From: Burkholderiales bacterium
Lineage (GTDB): Bacteria > Pseudomonadota > Gammaproteobacteria > Burkholderiales > Ga0077523
Direction of reading: 5' to 3'
Length of the DNA: 64,000 nucleotides
NCBI GenBank assembly: GCA_022843925.1
Contig: JALHMS010000004.1
Location: 111,086 to 175,085 of the forward strand
Shown piece by piece: positions 19,406 to 27,700 of this stretch. The position numbers were made by a program, and so were the translations under genes. The notes under the pieces are model-generated. The model searched no databases and had not been told where the DNA came from. It worked only from the letters and a program-made list of their open reading frames with translations. The first letter of the stretch is position 1. The number at the start of each line of letters is the position of its first letter.

Positions 19406-19999
19406 ATGGGCGCTTCGTACTCGATGAAGGGAGTGCCGCTCGTGCAGACCGCGCCGACCGTGGACCAGGACACCGGGGAACCGCCGCAGCACAATCAGTC
19501 GCTCAGAGCGCTTTCGCATCTCGGTTCCGGGCACGGTGTCTCGCAGCAGATCTTCGAGATGATCGGCCACTCGCGCTTCTTTTCCGATTTCACCCGCAGC
19601 GACATCGAGTTGCTCGCCCGCGGCATGCAGATCTACCGGGCCGAGGCCGGACAGGCGCTGATCCGGGAGGGCGAGATCGACGACTACATGCTGCTCATCA
19701 TCGAAGGGCAGGTGGAGATCGTGAAGCGGGATCGTCGCGACATGCTGCAACCGATGACGCGCGTCGGGCCCGGTGCAACGCTGGGCGAGATGTCGATGAT
19801 CGACGGGGAACCTCGCTTCGCCACGTGTACGGCGGTGGTGCCGACGACGTTCGCCGCGCTCTCCCGTGACGGCATGGTGAAGCTGATCCTGGAGGAGCCC
19901 AGCCTGGGGGCGAAGATCCTCATCAAGCTCGTGACGTTGCTCTCCGCGCGCCTTCGCCAGACGAGTCACAACCTCTTGCATTACATGGAGCAGCGCTGA
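19406..19999 (+). CDS. Cyclic nucleotide-binding domain protein
   Basis: 197 residues, soluble. One CRP-type cNMP-binding domain covers about residues 55-170: EGEIDDYMLLIIEGQVEIVKRD, then the phosphate-binding cassette GATLGEMSMIDGEPRFATC with the Glu and Arg expected for binding cyclic nucleotide phosphate. There is no DNA-binding helix-turn-helix at the C-terminus, so it is not a CRP regulator; it probably acts by protein contact. A TTGCCT (19359) / CATAAT (19384) pair with a wide 19 bp spacer is a weak promoter candidate. Confidence 0.85.
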   Translation: MGASYSMKGVPLVQTAPTVDQDTGEPPQHNQSLRALSHLGSGHGVSQQIFEMIGHSRFFSDFTRSDIELLARGMQIYRAEAGQALIREGEIDDYMLLIIEGQVEIVKRDRRDMLQPMTRVGPGATLGEMSMIDGEPRFATCTAVVPTTFAALSRDGMVKLILEEPSLGAKILIKLVTLLSARLRQTSHNLLHYMEQR

Positions 20000-20056
20000 T
20001 TCCAGGCGGCGCGCGGTCGCGAGGCAGGCCTCCGTGCTGCCGCCCAGTTCCGGCAG

Positions 20057-20788
20057 TCAGATCTTCAGACACTTCCCCGATGCGAGCACCGGACCCGACG
20101 GGCGGCCGGTCGGCGAGCCACCTTCCGGTTCCAGGCTCATGGCCATCCCCGCCGCCTTGTTGAGCTGATGACGCAGTTCCTCCGGCACCTCCACCCACTG
20201 GGTCTCGTGCGTGTTGATGAAGCCGAGCGAGCGTGGTGGCTGGTTGCCCTCCGGGAGGGCCCACAGTTCCCAGGCCGTGCCGGGCGCCATCTCTGCGTGT
20301 CCGATCACCCGGATCCGAAGCTTGGGCTTGCCCCGACCCTCCGGGGACCAGGCGACGCTGATCGAGGGATTCCGCGTCTCGGGGTCTTCCATCACGACCA
20401 CCATCGCTTCCTCGGGTCCAGCGACGTCCGATGGCCCGGTGCTCACCACAACGAACGCGAGGAGCACGCTTGCGAGACCTGCGGAGGCGAAGGACGTCCA
20501 GCGCCAGAAGGCGAGGCTGCCGAGCCATGTGGTCTTCTCCGCCGCTGCCGCTTCGCGTGATGGATTGATCCGTGCCTCGATGCTTTTCCAGACGGCAGGG
20601 CCCGGTTGCACCGCCGGGAGCGTGTCGCAAAGCGGGTTCAGCCGGGCCTCCCAACGGCCCACCTCGCGGCGGAGCGCGGGATCACTCTTCATCCAATGCT
20701 CGAAGCGGCGTCGCGCCTGGCCATGCAGGGTGCCGAGCACGTACTCGGCGGCCAGGATCGATCGGGTTTCGGGGTTCTGCGGTTTCAT
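20057..20788 (-). CDS. Anti-sigma factor, RskA/anti-sigma-K type
   Basis: 243 residues. The N-terminal cytoplasmic part (AAEYVLGTLHGQARRRFEHWMKSDPALRREVGRWE, given here only as the family type) is a sigma-binding zinc-less ASD. One membrane helix, about residues 95-113 (ASVLLAFVVVS), leads to a periplasmic RskA C-terminal domain with GTAWELWALPEG. It begins 14 bp after the sigma gene, so the two form an operon in which the anti-sigma factor holds its sigma at the membrane. The inducing signal cannot be read. Confidence 0.88.
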   Translation of the reverse strand: MKPQNPETRSILAAEYVLGTLHGQARRRFEHWMKSDPALRREVGRWEARLNPLCDTLPAVQPGPAVWKSIEARINPSREAAAAEKTTWLGSLAFWRWTSFASAGLASVLLAFVVVSTGPSDVAGPEEAMVVVMEDPETRNPSISVAWSPEGRGKPKLRIRVIGHAEMAPGTAWELWALPEGNQPPRSLGFINTHETQWVEVPEELRHQLNKAAGMAMSLEPEGGSPTGRPSGPVLASGKCLKI

Positions 20789-20802
20789 CGCGATGTTCAG
20801 GT

Positions 20803-21354
20803 TCAGGCCGACGTGGCGTCCATGCACCCGCGCAGACGTTCCAGGCCGCGGCGCACCCAGGTCTTGATGGTGCCGAGCGGTTGGCCGAGGTGCTCCGCCA
20901 TCTCGCTGTGCGACAGACCGTGCAGGTACGCGAGCGCGATCGACTGGCGCTGCTGCCCCGAGAGCGTCCCGAGGCATTCCGCGAGTGCGCTGCTGTCGGC
21001 GGCGTTGCGAAGCCGGTCGAGCGGACCCGGCGCATCGTCGGCCCAGTTCTCGACGATGCCGTCGAGTTCCTCGTCGGAGGTCTCGTGCTTCGGCCGCCGC
21101 ACCCAGTCGAGCGCCCGGTTCCGCACGATGGTGGTCATCCAGGTCATCGGGGCGCTCCTGACGCGATCGAAGTGGGACACGTGATTCCAGATGTTGACGA
21201 AGCTCTCCTGCAGGATCTCCTCGGCCCAGTCGCGCCGGCGGACCACCCGCAGCGCGACCGCGAGCAACCGTCCCGAGGTCTGTCGATAAAGTTCGGCGAA
21301 AGCGCGCTGGTCGCGCATCGCGCACCGGGCCATCAGATCGTCAAGGGCGTCCAT
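20803..21354 (-). CDS. ECF-type RNA polymerase sigma factor
   Basis: 183 residues with only regions 2 and 4. Region 2 is around AEEILQESFVNIWNHV and MTWMTTIVRNRALDWVRR; region 4 has LAYLHGLSHSEMAEHLGQPLGTIKTWVRRGLERLR, a helix-turn-helix. ATG at 21354 is chosen for the GGGAG five bases upstream; a GTG four codons earlier is possible. It is paired with the downstream anti-sigma gene. No autoregulated -35/-10 was identified in the short gap to the cobalamin adenosyltransferase gene. Confidence 0.93.
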   Translation of the reverse strand: MDALDDLMARCAMRDQRAFAELYRQTSGRLLAVALRVVRRRDWAEEILQESFVNIWNHVSHFDRVRSAPMTWMTTIVRNRALDWVRRPKHETSDEELDGIVENWADDAPGPLDRLRNAADSSALAECLGTLSGQQRQSIALAYLHGLSHSEMAEHLGQPLGTIKTWVRRGLERLRGCMDATSA

Positions 21355-21387
21355 GCAGTCTCCCACCGCTTGATACGGGAGGCGCGA

Positions 21388-21963
21388 TCATTCGGATGCA
21401 GCGTCCGGTGACGCCGTGCGCCGTCCCTTGTCCCAGTGCACATCCTGCCGGCCCGCGGCGCGATTGAGCACGCGGGACAGCACGAACATCAGATCGGACA
21501 GGCGGTTGAGGTATTGCCGGGGCAGGGGAGACACGGTCTCCTCGACGCCCAGTTGCACCACGCGACGCTCGGCGCGACGGCACACGGTGCGGCAGACATG
21601 CGCCAGCGCTGAAGTACGCGCACCTCCGGGGAGGATGAACTCCTTCAGAGGGGCAAGCGTCCCGTTGTAGCGCTCGAGCGCCGCCTCCAGCGAGGCCACG
21701 TGGGATTCCTTCAGCGCGATATAGCCTGGAATGCTCAGTTCGCCACCGAGATCGAAGAGATCGTGCTGGACGTCGGTGAGGAGCGAACGGACATCCTCGG
21801 GCAGGGATTCGGCCAGCAGCACACCGATCGAGCTGTTCAGCTCGTCGACGTCCCCGATGGCCTCGATGCGCGGGGCGACCTTGCTGGTGCGGCTGCCGTC
21901 GCCGAGGCCGGTCGTGCCGTCGTCGCCGGTGCGCGTGTAGATCTTGGAGAGACGATTGCCCAA
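21388..21963 (-). CDS. Cob(I)alamin adenosyltransferase, PduO/MMAB type
   Basis: 191 residues. It transfers adenosyl from ATP to cob(I)alamin to make adenosylcobalamin. Family marks: KIYTRTGDDGTTGLGDG at the N-terminus, the ATP-binding helix GDVDELNSSIG, then CRRAERRVV and YLNRLSDLMFVLSR. The TTG start at 21963 gives the usual N-terminus (Met-Gly-Asn-Arg-Leu-Ser-Lys); no ATG is available and no clear RBS is seen. It is upstream of the ECF sigma gene on the same strand. Confidence 0.94.
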   Translation of the reverse strand: MGNRLSKIYTRTGDDGTTGLGDGSRTSKVAPRIEAIGDVDELNSSIGVLLAESLPEDVRSLLTDVQHDLFDLGGELSIPGYIALKESHVASLEAALERYNGTLAPLKEFILPGGARTSALAHVCRTVCRRAERRVVQLGVEETVSPLPRQYLNRLSDLMFVLSRVLNRAAGRQDVHWDKGRRTASPDAASE

Positions 21964-22012
21964 GGCGATGTATCCGGTAGGGGAGGCGCCGATTATAGGC
22001 GGCGGGTCGTCC

Positions 22013-22936
22013 TCAGCGCGCCAGATCTTCAAGCTCGAGCTGGAGATAGCGGCCGAGCACGTTCTTGCGATGCACGGTCTCGTAGCCCGACCACCCGGCG
22101 TAATCGGGCAGTGTCCCCTGCTCGACGGCCTCCATGAGGCTCGCACCGCCGTCGAAGAGTTCGCGGACGCGGCGGTCCAGTGCGAGGAGGTAGTCCCGGG
22201 TGAGCCTTGCCCCGGTCGACGGCAGTGGCGCTCCGTAGCCCGGGACCAACAAGGATGCGCCGAAGGCGTCGAAGGCTTCCAGTGCCGCGACCCAGTCGGC
22301 GAAGCGGCCGTCGCGCAGTTCGGGGATCCGCCCGTTCACGACGACGCCCCCCGTGAACATCACGCCCGTGGCGCGATCGAGCACCATGAGGTCCCCGGGG
22401 GTGCTTGCCCAGCCCGGATGGATGAGCGACAACTGCCGGCCGGCGACCTGGATTTCCGCGCTTGCGGGCACCGTATCGGTCGGCACGATGAGCCGCGTCC
22501 CGGCCATCTCGTCGTCGCCCAGGATGAGTCGCAGGTTCTCGAGACAGTGTTCACAGCGCTCCCGCATGAGGGCAGCGCTTTTCTCGTGGCACAGCAGAGG
22601 CACGGACTCGGCGGCGAACACCGTCGTGCCGTACAGGAATTCCTGGACTGCATGGGTCACGATCACCAGGGCCACCGGCAGATTGCTCACCTCCCGGATG
22701 GCGGCGCGCAGATCGAGTCCGTGCCGGTGGGAAACGCCCGTGTCGACGACGATGATCCCGGTGTCGCCCACGATGAATCCCGAGTTGCCGATCCGGCCGC
22801 GATTCCCGGGCGCGATGTCCCCGGGCAGACCGATGAAGGCGTAGACGCGATCGGCGACACGCACGGGACGGAGGTCGTCGGCGTGGGCCAGCGGGGCGGC
22901 CAGACAGAGCCACAGGATCAGGAGACGTTGCAGCAT
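22013..22936 (-). CDS. Exported metallo-beta-lactamase-fold protein lacking all zinc ligands
   Basis: 307 residues with a signal peptide (LLILWLCLAAPLAHA). It resembles the quinoprotein-relay (SoxH-like) metallohydrolase family in length and order of elements, but each metal site is changed. The HxHxDH position reads THAVQEFLYG; the later His position reads WASTPGDL; the bridging Asp position reads MFTGGVV; the last His position reads VPGYGAP. It also carries a Cys-rich patch, CHEKSAALMRERCEHC, absent from its neighbour. It is therefore probably a non-hydrolytic or altered-metal protein. It is divergently transcribed from an intact paralogue of the same length. Confidence 0.85.
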   Translation of the reverse strand: MLQRLLILWLCLAAPLAHADDLRPVRVADRVYAFIGLPGDIAPGNRGRIGNSGFIVGDTGIIVVDTGVSHRHGLDLRAAIREVSNLPVALVIVTHAVQEFLYGTTVFAAESVPLLCHEKSAALMRERCEHCLENLRLILGDDEMAGTRLIVPTDTVPASAEIQVAGRQLSLIHPGWASTPGDLMVLDRATGVMFTGGVVVNGRIPELRDGRFADWVAALEAFDAFGASLLVPGYGAPLPSTGARLTRDYLLALDRRVRELFDGGASLMEAVEQGTLPDYAGWSGYETVHRKNVLGRYLQLELEDLAR

Positions 22937-23070
22937 CGCCGGGACGATACCGGGTGCCGGTGCGGGCCGGCAAGGAAGGTCGACATCCGGATCGAGCCGC
23001 CGGCCGTATGATGCCCAGGCACGTGGCAGGCAAATGGCGGGCACACGGCAGGCACGCGGAGGACGGATCG

Positions 23071-23994
23071 GTGAGAAGAACGGGATGGGCAGTGGGGTGC
23101 ATCGCCGGATGGTTCCTGGCAACGGCAGTGCTGGCCGTGGAGATCAAGCTGGAGGAGGTCGCGCCGGGGCACTTCGTGCATCGCGGCTCGATGGAGGACC
23201 GCAACGCCGAGAACCTCGGGGACCAGGCCAACATCGGCTTCGTCGTGGGCGAGCGCTGCGTGGCGGTGGTCGATCCCGGCGGCTCGTTCGCCGTCGGGAA
23301 GGCGTTGAAGGCTGCGATGCGCAGGGTCACCGACAAGCCTGTCTGCCATGTGGTCATCACGCATTTCCACCCCGACCATTTCTTCGGCGCTGCGGCGTTC
23401 CGCGAGCCCGGCGTCCAGTTCGTGGCCCACGCGGGCTACGCGCGCACGATGGCCGTGCGCTCGCGTCCCTACGTGAATGCGCTGCGCCGCGATCTCGGAG
23501 CGGCTGCCGACGGCAGCGAGGTCATCGCACCGACGATGGTGGTCGACAAGGTGGCCACCCTAGATCTCGGTGGCCGCACCCTCGAACTGCGCGCCTGGAA
23601 TGTCGCCCACACCGACAACGATCTCACGGTCTTCGACGCGTCCACCGGAACCCTGTGGCTGGGCGATCTGCTCTTCGTGGATCACACGCCCGTCGTCGAC
23701 GGGTCGATACGCGGATTCCTGGAGGTGCTGGACGAGCTGGCCCGCCTGCCGGCGCGGGTGTACGTCCCCGGCCATGGCCGCACCGACGCGCCCTGGCCCG
23801 ACGGGCTGATCCCGGAACGCGACTATCTGAGACTGGTCCTTGCCGAGACCCGCGCAGCCCTGAAGCGCAAGCGGACGATCGAGCAGGCCGTCGACGAGGT
23901 GGGAACGACCGAGGCGTCCCGCTGGGTCAACTTCGACGCGTTTCATCGCCGCAACGTCACGACGACCTATACCGAACTCGAGTGGGAAGAGTGA
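23071..23994 (+). CDS. Quinoprotein-relay zinc metallohydrolase (SoxH-like)
   Basis: 307 residues. GTG at 23071 is chosen for the upstream GGAGGA and the clean signal peptide ending ATAVLA. All metallo-beta-lactamase ligands are present: HFHPDH, His in NVAHTDND, Asp in WLGDLLF and His in VPGHGRT. The family is found near PQQ-dependent dehydrogenases with a SoxYZ-like carrier, as is the case here. It should act in the periplasm; the substrate is unknown, possibly a thiol-bound adduct on the carrier encoded next door. Confidence 0.9.
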   Translation: MRRTGWAVGCIAGWFLATAVLAVEIKLEEVAPGHFVHRGSMEDRNAENLGDQANIGFVVGERCVAVVDPGGSFAVGKALKAAMRRVTDKPVCHVVITHFHPDHFFGAAAFREPGVQFVAHAGYARTMAVRSRPYVNALRRDLGAAADGSEVIAPTMVVDKVATLDLGGRTLELRAWNVAHTDNDLTVFDASTGTLWLGDLLFVDHTPVVDGSIRGFLEVLDELARLPARVYVPGHGRTDAPWPDGLIPERDYLRLVLAETRAALKRKRTIEQAVDEVGTTEASRWVNFDAFHRRNVTTTYTELEWEE

Positions 23995-24071
23995 GCCGGA
24001 CGGGCGTAACATCCGGCGAGAGATGCGGCGGGGGAGCCGCGGTGGGAAATCGAAATCATCCAGGAGTCGAC

Positions 24072-24923
24072 ATGATGACGAAGTGGACATCACGGTTCGC
24101 CGTGGCAATGATCGCCCTGCTGGCTGTGACCGGCATGGCTGTGAAGAGCGCTGGCGCCAACGAGAAGGCCGAGCCGGATCCGCACAAGAGCCAGTACTGG
24201 ACTCCGATCCGCCAGATGATGTTCGGCGATCGCGAGATCCTCGATGGCAAGGACATCCTGAAGGTCTATCTGAACACGCGTGCGGACGACGCCGCGACGG
24301 TACCCGTGTCGGTGAAGGCCCAGATCGACCAGACGCCCGAGCGCTACATCAAGACCGTCTATCTGATCGTCGAGCGCAATCCCTCGCCTGCGGCAGGCGT
24401 CTTCCAGTTCAGTCCGGAGAGCGGTCGCGCCCAGGTCGAGACGCGCCTGAGATTCGAGGAATACTCGTTCGTCCGTGCCGTGGCCGAGATGAGTGACGGC
24501 AAGTTGTACATGGGAACGAAGTGGGTGAAGGCGGCAGGCGGTTGTTCGGCACCAGGCGGCGCCAACCGGATCCCTGCGCATCTCGTGGGCCAGATGAAGT
24601 TCCGGTTCGCGGACGACACGCTCGAGTACAAGAAGCCCGCGCTCGTGCAGTTGATGATCCGCCATCCCAACGAGTCGGCGCTCTCCTCGGACTTCGATGC
24701 GGACAAGGTGCCCCAGTTCGTGCGGAGCGTTTCCGTGACGTACGCAGGCAAGCCCGTGCTCTCCGCCGAGGTGGATTTCTCGCTGTCGGACAACCCGAGC
24801 TTCCGGTTCTTCTTCGTGCCAGAAGGCGAGGGCGAGCTCCGGGCGGTGGTCGAGGACACCCACGACAAGCAATACACCCATCGGATGACGATCACGGAGG
24901 GCGTGCCTCTTCCAGGCAGCTGA
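24072..24923 (+). CDS. SoxY-SoxZ-like carrier fusion, quinoprotein-associated
   Basis: 283 residues with an AGGAG site and a signal peptide (cut near SAGA-NEKA). The first half resembles SoxY and the second (about 185-283) resembles SoxZ, giving the fused carrier known to accompany quinoprotein dehydrogenases. In SoxY the acceptor cysteine sits at the C-terminal GGCGG tail; here a lone cysteine lies in the linker, AAGGCSAPGG near residue 160, and would be the swinging arm. It lies 77 bp after the metallohydrolase and before two cytochrome c genes. Confidence 0.9.
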   Translation: MMTKWTSRFAVAMIALLAVTGMAVKSAGANEKAEPDPHKSQYWTPIRQMMFGDREILDGKDILKVYLNTRADDAATVPVSVKAQIDQTPERYIKTVYLIVERNPSPAAGVFQFSPESGRAQVETRLRFEEYSFVRAVAEMSDGKLYMGTKWVKAAGGCSAPGGANRIPAHLVGQMKFRFADDTLEYKKPALVQLMIRHPNESALSSDFDADKVPQFVRSVSVTYAGKPVLSAEVDFSLSDNPSFRFFFVPEGEGELRAVVEDTHDKQYTHRMTITEGVPLPGS

Positions 24924-24966
24924 TCCGTCGCGCGGCCCAGCGGGCGTTGACCGGCAGGCAGCGCCT

Positions 24967-24982
24967 CCCGCACAATTGCGGG
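24967..24982 (+). other. Short hairpin between carrier and cytochrome genes
   Basis: CCCGCA and TGCGGG flank a CAAT loop and are followed by TTTCTC. The stem is only six pairs, so it may be a weak attenuator or RNA-processing site that sets the ratio of carrier to cytochromes, or it may be chance. Confidence 0.3.
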
Positions 24983-25014
24983 GTTTCTCAACCCGCACCA
25001 AGAACTCCATTCCA

Positions 25015-25347
25015 ATGAAAAACATGCGCTTTGCAGCCATCGCGGCCCTGGCGGTCCTGGGCGCCGCGGGCACGCAGGTCTGGGCAGCGGACGGCAGTGC
25101 CGAGGCCGGCAAGAAGAAGACCCAGATGTGCGCGGGTTGTCACGGTCTCGAAGGTTTCCGCACTGCCTACCCCGTGGTCTACAGCGTGCCCAAGTTGGGT
25201 GGCCAGAACGCGAACTACATCGTGGCCGCGCTCAAGGCCTACAAGTCCGGGGACCGCAACCACCCCTCGATGCGCGGGATCGCCGGCAGCCTGTCCGATC
25301 AGGACATGGCCGACCTCGCCGCCTACTACTCCGCCGTCGGCCAGTAG
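25015..25347 (+). CDS. Small periplasmic cytochrome c (class I)
   Basis: 110 residues: signal peptide ending GTQVWA, one haem site CAGCH, and an axial Met in HPSMRGIAG. It ends with the usual QDMADLAAYYSAV helix of the cytochrome c4/c553 type. It should carry electrons from a periplasmic oxidation, fitting the quinoprotein-relay neighbours. The ATG at 25015 lacks a strong RBS; an upstream frame extension has no signal peptide logic. Confidence 0.93.
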   Translation: MKNMRFAAIAALAVLGAAGTQVWAADGSAEAGKKKTQMCAGCHGLEGFRTAYPVVYSVPKLGGQNANYIVAALKAYKSGDRNHPSMRGIAGSLSDQDMADLAAYYSAVGQ

Positions 25348-25374
25348 GCCGGGGCAGCGGACGCAAGGATGCAC

Positions 25375-25704
25375 ATGAAGACGACGATCGCATTGGCAAT
25401 GGCGGTGCTGGTACTTTCCGCGGGAAGTGCCTGGGCGCGCGGCGATGCCGCCGCAGGCGCGAAGAAGGCTGCGGAAGTGTGCGCCGCCTGCCACGGTGAA
25501 GGTGGTGCGAAGCCCGCAACGCCCGATTATCCGATCCTGGCTGGTCAGCCGCAGGATTACCTCGAGCACACGCTGAAGTCCTACAAGTCCGGCAAGCGCA
25601 AGAACGCCATCATGTCCGGCATGGCGGCGGCGCTGTCGAAAGAGGAGATCGCCGACCTCGCGGCCTACTTCTCGAAGCAGAAGGGCCTCGCCTACAAGTA
25701 CTGA
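25375..25704 (+). CDS. Small periplasmic cytochrome c (class I), second copy
   Basis: 109 residues, similar in plan to the preceding cytochrome: signal peptide ending GSAWA, haem motif CAACH, a likely axial Met in NAIMSGMA, and the EEIADLAAYFSKQ helix. ATG at 25375 has AAGGA at five bases; an ATG two codons earlier is possible. Only 27 bp separate the two genes, and a terminator follows. The pair may give a two-step electron chain or a di-haem complex like split cytochrome c4. Confidence 0.93.
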   Translation: MKTTIALAMAVLVLSAGSAWARGDAAAGAKKAAEVCAACHGEGGAKPATPDYPILAGQPQDYLEHTLKSYKSGKRKNAIMSGMAAALSKEEIADLAAYFSKQKGLAYKY

Positions 25705-25748
25705 TACGGCACGGCGTCCCGGTACCGCGTCCCGGGCGAAGAATCACG

Positions 25749-25776
25749 AAACGGCATCCGACATCGGGTGCCGTTT
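25749..25776 (+). terminator. Terminator after cytochrome genes
   Basis: An 11-base stem, AAACGGCATCC pairing with GGGTGCCGTTT (one U-G pair) around the loop GACATC. The 3' arm ends in T's but no long T tract follows. It is placed between the cytochrome gene and the convergent DUF1841 gene and may serve both strands. Confidence 0.7.
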
Positions 25777-25824
25777 CCGCTTTGGCGGACGACGATAGTG
25801 CGTCCCTCGTCGTTCGACAGGCTT

Positions 25825-26268
25825 CTAGCGGCCCACAGGTCCGCCCGGGCCGTGCTTCAGGCAGTCGAGGTAGGCGACGACGTCGAAGGACGTCCGCCGG
25901 TGCTGCACCTCCCAGATCCGCTCTGCGAGGCACTGCATGACCGCATGCCGGCCCTCGTGGACCGACCCGCGGCGTCGGACGAGTTCGCCGGCCGCGGCGC
26001 GGATCCCCGGGGGCTGGTCGATCGACACCTGTTCCTCCACCGCGAGATGGAGCGAGAGGTGCAGGAACGGATTCGTCCCGCCGTCCTCCGGCGGGAAGTC
26101 CTGCTCGATGAATCGTTCCGGGGCCCCGAGCATCGCGTGGTATTCGGGATGCAGCAGCAGGATGCCGATCACGGTCTGCTCCAGGCCGGCGAGCGGTTCC
26201 CCAGAGCGGTGCTTGCGCCAGGTCTCGAAGAAGAACAGGCGCGCTTCGTCCCGGGTGGGTTCGAACAC
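25825..26268 (-). CDS. DUF1841 family protein
   Basis: 147 residues. It matches a conserved proteobacterial family of unknown function: FEPTRDEARLFFFETWRK at the N-terminus, HPEYHAML, and NPFLHLSLHLAVEEQVSIDQP in the centre, where the histidine-rich helix suggests a possible metal or haem site. It is 3 bp after nth on the same strand, a common betaproteobacterial arrangement. Confidence 0.88.
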   Translation of the reverse strand: MFEPTRDEARLFFFETWRKHRSGEPLAGLEQTVIGILLLHPEYHAMLGAPERFIEQDFPPEDGGTNPFLHLSLHLAVEEQVSIDQPPGIRAAAGELVRRRGSVHEGRHAVMQCLAERIWEVQHRRTSFDVVAYLDCLKHGPGGPVGR

Positions 26269-26271
26269 GGA

Positions 26272-26967
26272 TCAACCCTCCCGCTTCGTTGTGGACCCGC
26301 GACCGCGCGGCAGCTTCGAGTGCGCCGGCAGCGGCGCCTCGGTCTTGTCGCGGTAGTCGCAGAGATCGCGGATGCTGCAGGTGTGGCACACCGGCTTTCG
26401 CGCGATGCAGGTATACCGCCCATGCAGGATCAGCCAGTGATGGGCGTGCATCCGGAACTCGGCGGGCACCACTTTCAGTAGCTTCTGTTCCACGGCGTCG
26501 GGCGTTCGCCCCGGCGCCAGGCCGGTCCGGTTCGAGACGCGGAAGATGTGCGTGTCGACGGCGATGGTCGGTTCGCCGAACGCGATGTTCATCACCACGT
26601 TCGCCGTCTTGCGACCGACACCCGGTAGCGCCTGCAGGGATTCGCGATCGCGAGGCACTTCCCCGCCATGGTGCTCCACCAGCAGTCCGCACAGCGCGAT
26701 CACATTCTTCGCCTTCGTGCGATACAGGCCGATCGTGCGGATGTACTGCTCCAGCCCTTCCACGCCGAGCGCGGCGATCGCGGCAGGGGTGTTGGCGACG
26801 GGAAACAATCTCGCGGTCGCCTGGTTCACGCCGCGGTCGGTCGCCTGGGCGGAAAGCACCACGGCCACCAGCAGTTCGAAGGGCGACGAGTACTGCAGAT
26901 CCGATCGGGGTTCCGGATTCGCTGCCTGCAGACGTCGGAAGATCTCGTGGCGTTTCGCGGCGTTCAC
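26272..26967 (-). CDS. nth: Endonuclease III
   Basis: 231 residues. A DNA glycosylase/AP lyase removing oxidised pyrimidines. The helix-hairpin-helix has [12 protein letters not shown] with the catalytic Lys, and the catalytic Asp is in [12 protein letters not shown]. The [4Fe-4S] loop has the standard C-x6-C-x2-C-x5-C pattern ([17 protein letters not shown]). The GTG start at 26967 overlaps the rsxB stop by GTGA, with GGGGGAG upstream. The C-terminus is about 20 residues longer than in E. coli and basic. Confidence 0.96.
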   Translation of the reverse strand: MNAAKRHEIFRRLQAANPEPRSDLQYSSPFELLVAVVLSAQATDRGVNQATARLFPVANTPAAIAALGVEGLEQYIRTIGLYRTKAKNVIALCGLLVEHHGGEVPRDRESLQALPGVGRKTANVVMNIAFGEPTIAVDTHIFRVSNRTGLAPGRTPDAVEQKLLKVVPAEFRMHAHHWLILHGRYTCIARKPVCHTCSIRDLCDYRDKTEAPLPAHSKLPRGRGSTTKREG

Positions 26968-27671
26968 GGGTTCTCCCCCGCGGTGTCGGGGCCGCGACGG
27001 GCCCGCGCCCGGGCGAGTGCCGCCTCGATGATCGCGCGCTTGCGATCGATCTCGACGCCGTCCGGTGGCGCCCTGAAGATCGATGCATCTCCGGCTGCGA
27101 CCGCTGCAAGTTTTTCGTGGGCCTTCGCTTCCAGCCGGGCAGCGGTTTCGGATTGCGCGCGCGATAGGCGGCGTGTCCGTGCGTGGAGTCTGTCGCGCGC
27201 CCGATCCGACCTGGCCTGCCATGCCCCGGCGGGACGATCCGGGACATCGAAGCCGTCGGCGCGGAGCGTGGCGAGCGGAATCATCTCGATGCAATCCACG
27301 GGGCAGGGCGGCACGCACAGTTCGCACCCCGTGCATTCGTCGAGCAGCACGGTGTGCATGCGCTTTCCCGCCCCCACGATCGCATCCACCGGGCAGGCAT
27401 GCAGGCAGAGCGTGCATCCGATGCAGGCGGCTTCATCGATGACGGCGAGCCGCAACGGCCCTTCGGCGCCGCACGACGGATCGAGCGGGACCACTGGACG
27501 GCCGGCGAGCTTCGCGAGGCGCACCACGCCTGCAGTGCCGCCGGGCGGGCAGCGGTTGATCTCCGCTTCCCCCCGGGCGAGCGCCTCCGCGTACGGGCGA
27601 CAGCCGGCGAAACCGCACTGCGTGCACTGGGTCTGCGGCAGCAGCGCGTCGAACTCGTCGGCCGTCGGCAT
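26964..27671 (-). CDS. rsxB: RsxB/RnfB-like ferredoxin
   Basis: 235 residues. The Fe-S domain has Cys16, 19, 24 and 41; two [4Fe-4S] ferredoxin motifs follow at Cys83/86/89/93 and 113/116/119/123. The membrane helix present at the N-terminus of true RnfB is missing, and no other rnf genes are near. The rest of the protein is a charged helical tail. It may thus work as a soluble ferredoxin. It starts 29 bp after the large FAD oxidoreductase and overlaps nth, suggesting that it feeds electrons between the flavoprotein and Fe-S enzymes. Confidence 0.9.
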   Translation of the reverse strand: MPTADEFDALLPQTQCTQCGFAGCRPYAEALARGEAEINRCPPGGTAGVVRLAKLAGRPVVPLDPSCGAEGPLRLAVIDEAACIGCTLCLHACPVDAIVGAGKRMHTVLLDECTGCELCVPPCPVDCIEMIPLATLRADGFDVPDRPAGAWQARSDRARDRLHARTRRLSRAQSETAARLEAKAHEKLAAVAAGDASIFRAPPDGVEIDRKRAIIEAALARARARRGPDTAGENP

Positions 27672-27700
27672 GGGGCTCGTGGCGGCGCGTGGTCGATGGA

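Noticed and set aside
17843-19981. 712-codon minus-strand open frame opposite tldD and the cNMP gene
   Set aside because: Shadow of two well supported genes.
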